From: Candidatus Dormiibacterota bacterium
Lineage (GTDB): Bacteria > Chloroflexota > Dormibacteria > CF-121
NCBI GenBank assembly: GCA_035544955.1
Contig: DASZZN010000005.1
Location: 62,001-126,000 of the forward strand
DNA length: 64,000 nt
Direction: 5' to 3'
Shown: in pieces, positions 34,958 to 42,624 of the stretch
Numbering within the stretch: the stretch's first letter is position 1
Layout: each line of letters starts with the position of its first letter
Program-made: the position numbers and the translations under genes
Notes under the pieces: model-generated
Databases searched by the model: none
What the model was told of the DNA's origin: nothing
Seen by the model: the letters and a program-made list of their open reading frames with translations, nothing else

Positions 34958-36709
34958 CTATTCCAGCAGCCTTCCGGCCACCTCCATTTCCTCGTCGGTC
35001 AGCTGCCGCTTCAACGTGGCCGGAATGGCGGGAACCGGCTCGCTCCAGACCGTCAACGGCCGGTCTCGCGCCTCCAGCCGGGTGTAGAAGTTGCGCTCCA
35101 AGGCTGGATCCAGAGCCGGGAAGTCGGATCGGTTATGAGCCCCGCGGCTCTCCCGCCGCTCGAGCGCGCAGCGAAGCGTTGCCTCCGCCGTTCGGAGTCC
35201 GGCGCGGAGGTCGAGTACATGGCCCAGCTCGAACCATCCTTCCTGCCCGGGCCGGATGTCGACCGTCTCCGCGGCCTCCGCGAGCTCGCCAACTTTTCGT
35301 AAACCGCCGCGCATTCTGGCCTCATCGCGAACGACCCCACAGTGCTCCCACATGAGATTGCGCAGCGCCCGCTGCAGTGGACGCGCCAGCTCGCTTCCCG
35401 GCTTGATCAGACGCTGGAGCTCGTCTTCCGCCTCAAGCACCGCCTTCTTGGAGCGACGCTGTACTTCGGATTCCTGCGAATGGGCGGCCGCGGCAGCGCC
35501 GGCCCGCCGACCGAAGATGACGGTCTCCGCGAGCGAATTGCCCCCCAGGCGATTGGCGCCGTGCAGACCGGAGGTGCACTCCCCAGCCGCGTAGAGGCCA
35601 ACCACGTCGGTGGCATGCGTCTCCGGATCGACGGAGATGCCGCCCATCGAGTAATGCGCCGTCGGCGCCACCTCCATCGGTTGCTTGGAGATGTCGAGCA
35701 TCTGGTATTCGATGAACTGCCGGTACATCCTCGGCAGCTTCTGGAGGATCTCGTCCTTGGGGTGATGGGAAATGTCCAGGAACACTCCACCGTTAGGGCC
35801 GCCTCGGCCCTCGATGATCTCGGTGTAGATGGCCAGCGCGACTCGATCGCGCGCGCTCAGCTCCATGCGCGCCGGGTCATAGCGGGTCATGAACCGCTCA
35901 TGGTCCTTGTTGTAGAGATGGCCGCCCTCGCCGCGAACCGCCTCGGTGACGAGCGTGCCGGCGACCTCTTCCGGCATGACCATGCCGGTTGGATGGAACT
36001 GAACCAATTCCATGTCCATCAGGCGGCAGCCGGCCTCGAGCGCGAGGAACATGCCCTCGCCATAGTTTTCGTCACGGCGCGAGGAGCTGCGCCGCCAGAG
36101 CCGGGTGTGCCCTCCGGCCGCGATGACAACCGCGTCCGCCTCGAAGACCGTCCGCTCCCCGGATACGAGGTCGAAACCATAGGCGCCGAAGCAGTTGCCG
36201 TCGGCGACGAGGAGACGCGAGACATATTGATCTTCGATCACCGGGATCCCGAGCTGCTGCACTTTGCCGGCCAGCGTGTACAGGATGGCCCGGCCGGTGT
36301 AGTCGCCCGCGTAGCAGGTGCGCCGGTACTTATGCGCGCCGAAGAAGCGCTGATCGAGCCGGCCATCCTCGAGGCGCGCGAACTGGCAGCCCCAGTCGGC
36401 GAGCTCGCGCACCGCGTCCGGCGCCTCCCGGGCCATGATCTCGACCACGCGCGGATGGCCGAGGAAGTAGCCCTCGCGCAGCGTATCGGCGAAGTGTTGC
36501 TCCCACGAGTCCTGCGGATCGCGCGTGCCGAGAACGGCATTGATGCCGCCCGCCGCCAGGACGGTATGGGCGTCCAGCCGGTCGCGCTTGCCCACCACCA
36601 GGACCTGGCTGCCAGCCTCGGTCGCGGCGATCGCCGCGCGCAACCCGGCGGCGCCCGAGCCGATGACGAGCACGTTGCAGACCCGGCTGCGCGCCGATGC
36701 TGGGGGCAT
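34958..36709 (-). CDS. Fumarate reductase/succinate dehydrogenase flavoprotein subunit, stand-alone
   Basis: 583 residues. N-terminal FAD fold VLVIGSGAAGLRAAIAATEAG, then DAHTVLAAGGINAVL, whose His is the covalent FAD attachment residue of SdhA/FrdA and is absent from L-aspartate oxidase. Active-site and fold marks RRTCYAGDYTGRAILYTL, QFHPTGMVMP, PTAHYSMGGISVD, GLHGANRLGGNSLAE. The C-terminal helical domain is intact. No iron-sulfur (SdhB) or membrane subunit gene is adjacent. It follows the NarL-type regulator by three bases, with GAAGGGG as ribosome site. It could pair with subunits encoded elsewhere or act alone as a soluble fumarate reductase. Confidence 0.87.
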   Translation of the reverse strand: MPPASARSRVCNVLVIGSGAAGLRAAIAATEAGSQVLVVGKRDRLDAHTVLAAGGINAVLGTRDPQDSWEQHFADTLREGYFLGHPRVVEIMAREAPDAVRELADWGCQFARLEDGRLDQRFFGAHKYRRTCYAGDYTGRAILYTLAGKVQQLGIPVIEDQYVSRLLVADGNCFGAYGFDLVSGERTVFEADAVVIAAGGHTRLWRRSSSRRDENYGEGMFLALEAGCRLMDMELVQFHPTGMVMPEEVAGTLVTEAVRGEGGHLYNKDHERFMTRYDPARMELSARDRVALAIYTEIIEGRGGPNGGVFLDISHHPKDEILQKLPRMYRQFIEYQMLDISKQPMEVAPTAHYSMGGISVDPETHATDVVGLYAAGECTSGLHGANRLGGNSLAETVIFGRRAGAAAAAHSQESEVQRRSKKAVLEAEDELQRLIKPGSELARPLQRALRNLMWEHCGVVRDEARMRGGLRKVGELAEAAETVDIRPGQEGWFELGHVLDLRAGLRTAEATLRCALERRESRGAHNRSDFPALDPALERNFYTRLEARDRPLTVWSEPVPAIPATLKRQLTDEEMEVAGRLLE

Positions 36710-36712
36710 GGA

Positions 36713-37381
36713 TTACCCCTTCTCTTCCGACAGGTAGAGCAGGGCAGCTCTGACTCGCCGGTGCGTGTCCTTCTCCTCGGCCAGGCTGAGCTTGGAAAAG
36801 ATCGAGTTGATGTGCTTCTCGACAGCTCGCTCGGTGAGGAAGAGCGTGGCCGCGATCGCCGCGTTGTTCTTCCCCTGGGCCATGAGCGCGAGGACCTCGT
36901 GCTCACGCGGGGTGAGCTCGGCGAGCGGCGACTTTGGCTTGCGGGCCTTGGCCGCCACCAGGCTCTCGATCACCTTGGGATCGATGACCGAACCGCCGTT
37001 GGCCACCTCGCGGATGGCGGTCACCAGCTGCTCGATGTCGGAGACGCGCTCTTTTAATAGGTACGCGCGGCCGCTGGCGCCCTTCTGCAACAGCGCCAGC
37101 GCATAGTCCGGCTCGCTGAACTGGCTGAGGATGACGACGCCGATCCGTGGGTGGTGCTGGCGCAGCTGCTCGGCGGCTCGAATCCCTTCGTCGGTCCCGG
37201 TTGGCGGCATGCGGATGTCAGTCAGCACGACGTCCGGCTGATGCTGCTCGACCGCCGCTAACAGGGAGTCAAAGTCCGTGCACACGGCGACCACTTGGAG
37301 CTCCGGCTGGGCGTCGATCAGTTGCCGGACGCCTTCACGGACGAGGTAGTTGTCCTCGGCCAGCACGACGCGGATTGGCAC
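36713..37381 (-). CDS. NarL-type response regulator
   Basis: 222 residues from GTG 37381. Receiver with Asp55 (VVLTDIRMPPTG) and Lys (YLLKERVSD), then a GerE helix-turn-helix LTPREHEVLALMAQGKNNAA, IAATLFLTERAVEKHINSIF. GTG 37381 rather than the upstream GTG 37402 is chosen because TATTCT lies six bases before it and because it begins the fold exactly (MPIRVVLAEDN). Receiver sequence is close to that of the cyclase fusion at 21775, including the shared insert after TDIRMPP. First gene of a two-gene unit with the fumarate-reductase flavoprotein. Its kinase may be one of the HisKA_3 kinases nearby. Confidence 0.9.
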   Translation of the reverse strand: MPIRVVLAEDNYLVREGVRQLIDAQPELQVVAVCTDFDSLLAAVEQHQPDVVLTDIRMPPTGTDEGIRAAEQLRQHHPRIGVVILSQFSEPDYALALLQKGASGRAYLLKERVSDIEQLVTAIREVANGGSVIDPKVIESLVAAKARKPKSPLAELTPREHEVLALMAQGKNNAAIAATLFLTERAVEKHINSIFSKLSLAEEKDTHRRVRAALLYLSEEKG

Positions 37382-37387
37382 GGCAAC

Positions 37388-37393
37388 AGAATA
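37388..37393 (-). promoter_or_regulatory. -10 box of leaderless NarL-type regulator gene
   Basis: TATTCT on the minus strand, then GTTGCC, then GTG 37381. The 6-nt gap decides the start codon. Confidence 0.6.
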
Positions 37394-37495
37394 GGGCTTC
37401 ACGCGGGGTCCAGCGGGTCGAGCTGGCCGCCGAGCTCAGGGGGTGCTGGCACCATTTTTGCGGCCCTGAAAATCTGTCATTCTGTATCTGGTCAC

Positions 37496-37870
37496 ATGGC
37501 AGTACGGGTACTCATCGTTGACGATCAGGCGCCGTTCCGGCAGGCGGCGCGGGCCGTCGTCGAGGCGACCGACGGCTTCGAGGTGATTGCCGAATCCGAA
37601 ACCGGCGAGGCTTCGGTCGAGGCAAGCCAGACCCTGCACCCCGACCTGGTCTTGATGGATGTCAACCTGCCTGGGATCAACGGCCTCGAGGCCACCCGGC
37701 AGATCCTCAAGAACTCCAACGGCACCGTGGTCGTGCTGCTCCTCTCCACCTACGAAGAGGCCGAGTACGCGCCGCGTGCCGCCGAATGCGGGGCATCCAC
37801 CTACATTTCGAAGTCCAAATTCGAGCCCGACCGGCTTGCAGCTGCCTGGGAAGGTGCCCAGAAGCACTAG
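37496..37870 (+). CDS. Receiver-only response regulator
   Basis: 124 residues: acidic residues DD at 9-10, Asp55 (LVLMDVNLPGINGLEATRQI), Thr/Ser and Lys positions in LLLSTYEEAEYAPRAAECGA and YISKSKFEPD. No output domain, so it acts by protein contact, as a phosphate sink or a relay. ATG 37496 lies five to six bases after GTATCTG, again with no ribosome site. Divergent from the NarL-type regulator and 17 bp overlapping the membrane protein gene behind it. Confidence 0.85.
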   Translation: MAVRVLIVDDQAPFRQAARAVVEATDGFEVIAESETGEASVEASQTLHPDLVLMDVNLPGINGLEATRQILKNSNGTVVVLLLSTYEEAEYAPRAAECGASTYISKSKFEPDRLAAAWEGAQKH

Positions 37871-38450
37871 GATCTCGAGTCGCGTCGCGATCGCGTTCGC
37901 CACAGTGGCGGTGACGTTCGAGCTGGTGGCGGGTTTGATGTACTCCGCGGCCGCCGGTTTCTCCAACGGCCTGAGCGTCGACCCATCGAAGCTGCTCGCG
38001 TCAGGTCTCACCGGCGCCACGCTCATCCACTGGGGCAGCCTGATCGACATGTTCGGATACGTGTGCCTCGCCCCCGTCGTCCTCTACCTGCGCGATCGTT
38101 ACGCATCTGCGAAATACGTTGATCTCTTTGCGGCGGCCGGCCTGGCGGTCGTCGTCATCGGGTCGATCGGCGCGGCCTCGATGGCGACGGCAGCCCCGGC
38201 AATGATCAGCGACTACGTCGCGGCGAGCGCGGCGCAGAAGCAGGTCATCGTGCCCGCCTTTGCGACCTTGTACCGCGTCGTCGTCCTGGGAATGTGGCAG
38301 ACGCTGGAGACAATCCCCGCGGCAGTGTGGCTCCTCGGCACCGCGTACGCCGCGAGGAGAGAGGGGCCGCGGTCTGTCTTTGCGATCCTGCTTGTCATTG
38401 GAATCGTCAACGCGGCCATCGCGCTCTACCGGCTGGTTGCCGCCGGCTAG
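37854..38450 (+). CDS. Hypothetical membrane protein, about six TM
   Basis: 198 residues from GTG 37854, which overlaps the receiver gene by 17 bp. Hydrophobic segments near 13-33, 62-80, 92-115, 135-150, 155-170 and 178-195. No motif that I recognise; the layout resembles DUF4386-like small membrane proteins. The gene is translationally tied to the receiver-only regulator, so the two may act together. Its stop overlaps the stop of the converging kinase array by four bases. Confidence 0.7.
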   Translation: MPRSTRISSRVAIAFATVAVTFELVAGLMYSAAAGFSNGLSVDPSKLLASGLTGATLIHWGSLIDMFGYVCLAPVVLYLRDRYASAKYVDLFAAAGLAVVVIGSIGAASMATAAPAMISDYVAASAAQKQVIVPAFATLYRVVVLGMWQTLETIPAAVWLLGTAYAARREGPRSVFAILLVIGIVNAAIALYRLVAAG

Positions 38451-40459
38451 ACCAACAGCCCAAGCGGGATTGACCCGCCGAGGGTGCCGTTCTCGAATTG
38501 CAACGAGCCTCCAAGGGCTTCGACCCGGTCCTCCATCCGCTGTAACCGACCGTCCAGAGGTCCGCAGCCGCTGATCGAAAAGTCGACGCCGGTATCGCGC
38601 CCCCCAAGGCGCACGGCAGCCGGACCGGTTGCGCCCTGTAATGCCTCGACACAGCAGTAGTAGATCGCGGCCTCGACTTCGGACGGATAACGGTCGATCG
38701 TGTCGCTGTCGATCGCCACGGCTGGACTCACTCTGGCGAGGTGCGTCCTGAGCGCAGCGGCGAGTCCCTCGTCTTGGAGTACCGGCGGGTAGATCCCGCG
38801 AGCAAGGTCGCGTAGCTCCTCGAGGACCGCGGTGGCCTGCCCGGTCAATTGCTCAAGGGTCACCACGGCAGCTCCCGGGTCGCTGGTCAATCCCAGCTCT
38901 ACCGAGGTCAACGTCTCTCTGATGCGGATGAGCTCCTCCTCGCTACCGCGCCGGATCGTTTCCTCGAGGCGCCGACGCTCTTCGTCCTGCGCCGCGACGA
39001 TGCGCTGACGGGAGGTCCGCAGCTGGGCGGCTTGCGACGAGATTTCCGCAAGGCGGCTCCGGAGTTCTACGGTCATCCGCACGTTGTGCATCACCAGCCC
39101 GGCCTGGGCTGCGAGGTCAGTTAGCAGCTTGCCCTCCGCCGGCGTGATCGGCTCGCGCGCGGCTTTGGCGACCGCGATTTCGCCCATCGCCTCGCCGCGA
39201 TACGAAACTGGCAGAACTCGGTCGAATTGGTCAGCTTCCAGTCCGGCCGGCCAGGACACGACGCGCTCCGATCCATTCGGAAGGCCGAGGCGGATCCGGG
39301 TGGCCTTCGCTCCGACGCCGCGCGCCGCCGCCTCGGCCATCCTCGGCAGCACCTCATCGGCGGAAAGGGCGCCGGCCACCCGGTCGGAGAAATCGGCCAT
39401 GACCTCGTACGGTGTTGCCCGCTTGCCGTAGACCAGCCGGTTGGCGATCCGTTGCACTCGCTCCCGCACCGGCTGAAACGCGACCGCCACGATCGCGGTC
39501 GCGACGATCGAGAGAGCCAGGTTGGGTCTGCCCGCGCTGCCGACCAAGGTCCCGATCCCGACCACGATCCCAACATAGACGCCGGTGATGAAAATCGCGA
39601 GGGTGCCGAACACCAATGACTTGTTGATAACGATGTCGATGTCATAGAGCCGGTATTTCAGCATCGCGATCGCGATGCTGATTGGCAGCGCTGGAATGAA
39701 TAGCGTCAGCACGACCGACTGGATCTGCTGCGGAATTCCGGAACCGTGCATCATGAAGGGGACGATGACTAGCACGCCGCCGAACACAAACCATTTGAGC
39801 TGCTGACGCTCCTGACCTCGCGAACGCCTGAATCGCACCACCAGGGAAGCGACCGCGCCGGCTACCGCGATGAACAGGGGGATGACGCCGACGTTTGCGA
39901 GGGTGGTTAGGAGGGCGGTCTGACCGACGAGCCCCATCGGGTTGTTGATGCCGTGAAGGCCCGATAGCGGTCCGGGAACAAATGCATTGCCGATCCCGGC
40001 CAGCACGATGAACGGGATCGCAAGCCAGGCGGGGAAGCGCCATCGCGGCGACAGGGCGCGGCCGGTAGGGAAGAGCAGCGGGACGAAGACGACGAGCAGT
40101 GTGCTGATCGGAATCCAGAGCCAACCCGAGGTGAGCCAGGCGATGGCGAGGCCGCCGGGCCAGGATCCGTGCTCTCGAATCAGCGCGAACGCCGCATAGA
40201 CGGATCCGGCGTAGTTGAAGGTGATCAGCAGGCCAATAAGGGTGAAGACCCATCCCAGCGCGTTTCTCGGCTGACGTGAAACAACCAGTGCTCCGATCGC
40301 TGAGAGGGACAGCGCCCAGAGCATCGGATAGAACGACCACACAAGCGATGTCGACACCCCAAGTCCAGGCACCGTGTCGAGTAGGGAGCCGCCGATGCCC
40401 AGCGCGGCGGACAGCCCGGCGGCGCTCCAGGCGATCCGGGCCGCAGTACGGGTGGTCAC
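38447..40459 (-). CDS. Degenerate GAF sensor kinase (array member 4), predicted inactive
   Basis: 670 residues. The membrane domain (FPTGRALSPRW, LKYRLYDIDIVINKSLVFGT), the linker NRLVYGKRATPYEV and the GAF domain are well kept, but the kinase core is not: the H box reads RRLEETIRRGSEEEL, with Arg503 where paralogues have His; the N box reads CVEALQGATGPAAVRLGG, lacking the Asn; G1 is GCGPLDG, lacking the Asp. Neither phosphorylation nor ATP binding is expected, yet the frame is intact to the end, arguing for selection as a sensing or partner subunit. GTG 40459 overlaps the stop of member 3 as GTGA. Confidence 0.88.
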   Translation of the reverse strand: MTTRTAARIAWSAAGLSAALGIGGSLLDTVPGLGVSTSLVWSFYPMLWALSLSAIGALVVSRQPRNALGWVFTLIGLLITFNYAGSVYAAFALIREHGSWPGGLAIAWLTSGWLWIPISTLLVVFVPLLFPTGRALSPRWRFPAWLAIPFIVLAGIGNAFVPGPLSGLHGINNPMGLVGQTALLTTLANVGVIPLFIAVAGAVASLVVRFRRSRGQERQQLKWFVFGGVLVIVPFMMHGSGIPQQIQSVVLTLFIPALPISIAIAMLKYRLYDIDIVINKSLVFGTLAIFITGVYVGIVVGIGTLVGSAGRPNLALSIVATAIVAVAFQPVRERVQRIANRLVYGKRATPYEVMADFSDRVAGALSADEVLPRMAEAAARGVGAKATRIRLGLPNGSERVVSWPAGLEADQFDRVLPVSYRGEAMGEIAVAKAAREPITPAEGKLLTDLAAQAGLVMHNVRMTVELRSRLAEISSQAAQLRTSRQRIVAAQDEERRRLEETIRRGSEEELIRIRETLTSVELGLTSDPGAAVVTLEQLTGQATAVLEELRDLARGIYPPVLQDEGLAAALRTHLARVSPAVAIDSDTIDRYPSEVEAAIYYCCVEALQGATGPAAVRLGGRDTGVDFSISGCGPLDGRLQRMEDRVEALGGSLQFENGTLGGSIPLGLLV

Positions 40460-42624
40460 AACACAGCCTCCATCGCCCCAATGGGGACCGTTCCGCGGAC
40501 ACGTGTGCCGCCGTTGGCCGTGGAGCGGATCTCGAGCCAGCCGCCCATGCCTTCGATCCGATCCATCATGTTTCGAAGTCCGGAACCCCTGGCTTCCCTG
40601 GCCACGTCGAAGCCGGCTCCGTCGTCGCTCACCTCAAACGAGAGCTCATGGATAGACGAGCGCAGGTTGATCTCGACGCGAGAGGCCCGGGCGTGCTTGG
40701 TAACGTTCTGCAGCGCTTCGAGGCAGACGAAGTAGACGGCGGCCTCGACCTCGACCGGGTAGCGTTCGAGGTGACCAGCGTGGAGGGTGACTGAAAAGGG
40801 CAGCTTCGCCACCTCGACGCGTATCGCCGCAGCGAGTCCTTGCTCCCGAAGCAGCGGTGGGTAAATGCCGCTCGCTAATGCGCGGAGCGTCTCCAGCGCC
40901 TGATCGCTATCGGACTCGAGCGCCTTCACCGAAGCCCGCGCGCGCTCAGGATCACGCTTGGCCAGGCTGGTGGCGAGGCGCAGTCTTACGGTCAGCGCCA
41001 CGAGATTCTGCTGAGCGCCGTCGTGAATGTTTCGCTCGAGCCGGCGCCGCTCCGCATCTTGCGTCGCCACGATGCGCTGCCGCGACGCCCGCAGCTCGAC
41101 GGCCTGTTGCGAGATCTCCGTCAGTCGCGCCTGCAGTTCAGCCGTGAGGCGGACGGTCTGCAGCACGAGGCCCGCTTGCGCCGCCAGATCGGCGAGGAGC
41201 TTCTCTTCGATCGGTGTCAGCAGTTCACCGGTGCGCTTGTTGATGCTCAGAGCCCCGAGCAGCTCCCCCTGGTGCCGAACGGGCACGATGCGGCTGACCC
41301 CGGGGACCGCCGGGAGCAGCTGGCCGCTGATCGCGACGCGCGGCGACACAGGGCCGTCACCGGAGGGCCAGGAGGCGGCGGGCGCAATGCCATCACCGAG
41401 CCGAATCCACACATCCGCGCGCGATGCGCCGGTGCCCTCGGAGAGCACGCGAGCCATCCGCGGGAGGACGTCCTCACTCGAATAGGTGCCGGCGACGCGG
41501 TGCGAAAACTGCGAGAGGACCTCATAGGGAGTGGCGCGTTTGCCATAGACCAGGCGGTTGGCCAGGCGCTGGACTCGCTCGCGGACGGGCTGGAAGGCAA
41601 CGGCGACGATCGCGGTAGCAAGGACCGACAAAGCGAGGTTCGGCCGGCTTCCGCTGCCGAGCAATCCGCCGATGCCCACGACGATGGCGACGTAGACCGC
41701 CGTGATGAATGTCGCCATCGCCCCGAAGACGACCGACTTGTTGATGACCAGGTCGATGTCGTACAGGCGGTATTTGAGAACCGCGATGGTCGTCGCCACC
41801 GGTAGTCCGTAGGCCACGGCATAGGCGCCGACCGTCCATTCGATGTCACCGACCCAGTGCGAATGAGTCAGGGCGCCGAGAGGTATCGCGATAAGGACGT
41901 CCACGCAAACAAGCACCACCACGTAGAGAAACCACTTGAGCTGTTGCCGCTCTTCGCTCGCCGCCCGGCGAAATCGGGAGAGCATGCCGGCGCCGCAGGT
42001 GAGGATAAGCAGGACGAGACTGATGTTGAAGACCGCCAGCGCGATGTTGATCAGGCCCGCCAGCTGCGGCAAACCGGTCGGGTTCGGTAGGAGAGCGAAC
42101 TGGTGATAGATTCCCTGATTACCGGCCCGAAGCTCAAGCGGCCGGACCATGTAGACCACCCCCTCGAGGGCAGCCTCGATCACGATCAACCAGAGGATCG
42201 GCCGCCACCGCGGTGACGGCGGCCGCCCGGTCGGAAACAGCAGAACCAGGAGCGGAAGAATGGCCCCCGTGGCCACCTGACCGACCCATGGATAGAACCA
42301 GGCGACGAAGGCGGCCGCGGGGAGAGACCCGGGCGCGATGACAAAAGCGCGGAGCGCGTACTCGCCGGCGAACGATTGGATCTGGATCCATAGGGCAAAC
42401 CCCAGGACGAGCCAGCCAATCGGATTCTCGGGCCGTCGCAAGGCGATCAGCAGGCCGAGCGCGGGAAAGACCAGGAAGAACCCGAGTCCCAGGCCCACGA
42501 GAACAGGGTTGCCAAAGCCCACCGCTGTGCTGTCGATGATGGTGAGAGCGAGGAAGGCCGCGCCGATGGCGAGCGTCAAGCCGAGGAGGAACCAGGCGAG
42601 CCGCCGGGCCTTACGCTGATTCAC
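40456..42624 (-). CDS. Multi-TM GAF sensor histidine kinase (array member 3), intact
   Basis: 722 residues from GTG 42624, overlapping member 2's stop as GTGA. Membrane domain with FPTGRPPSPRW and LKYRLYDIDLVINKSVVFGA, NRLVYGKRATPYEVL, GAF 365-490 (VRHQGELLGALSINKR), His534 (RRLERNIHDGAQQNL), N box CLEALQNVTKHAR, G boxes DDGAGFD and GSGLRNMMDR. All catalytic residues present. The longer open frame upstream is coding sequence of member 2 in another phase. Confidence 0.9.
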   Translation of the reverse strand: MNQRKARRLAWFLLGLTLAIGAAFLALTIIDSTAVGFGNPVLVGLGLGFFLVFPALGLLIALRRPENPIGWLVLGFALWIQIQSFAGEYALRAFVIAPGSLPAAAFVAWFYPWVGQVATGAILPLLVLLFPTGRPPSPRWRPILWLIVIEAALEGVVYMVRPLELRAGNQGIYHQFALLPNPTGLPQLAGLINIALAVFNISLVLLILTCGAGMLSRFRRAASEERQQLKWFLYVVVLVCVDVLIAIPLGALTHSHWVGDIEWTVGAYAVAYGLPVATTIAVLKYRLYDIDLVINKSVVFGAMATFITAVYVAIVVGIGGLLGSGSRPNLALSVLATAIVAVAFQPVRERVQRLANRLVYGKRATPYEVLSQFSHRVAGTYSSEDVLPRMARVLSEGTGASRADVWIRLGDGIAPAASWPSGDGPVSPRVAISGQLLPAVPGVSRIVPVRHQGELLGALSINKRTGELLTPIEEKLLADLAAQAGLVLQTVRLTAELQARLTEISQQAVELRASRQRIVATQDAERRRLERNIHDGAQQNLVALTVRLRLATSLAKRDPERARASVKALESDSDQALETLRALASGIYPPLLREQGLAAAIRVEVAKLPFSVTLHAGHLERYPVEVEAAVYFVCLEALQNVTKHARASRVEINLRSSIHELSFEVSDDGAGFDVAREARGSGLRNMMDRIEGMGGWLEIRSTANGGTRVRGTVPIGAMEAVL

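Noticed and set aside
34958-36709. L-aspartate oxidase (nadB)
   Set aside because: The covalent-FAD His in the HTVLAAGG segment and the RTCYAGDYTG motif fit SdhA/FrdA better; no nadA or nadC is adjacent.
35342-37057. 571-residue plus-strand frame antisense to the fumarate-reductase flavoprotein
   Set aside because: Mirror of a strongly coding high-GC gene with full family motifs on the other strand; composition is typical of antisense shadows.
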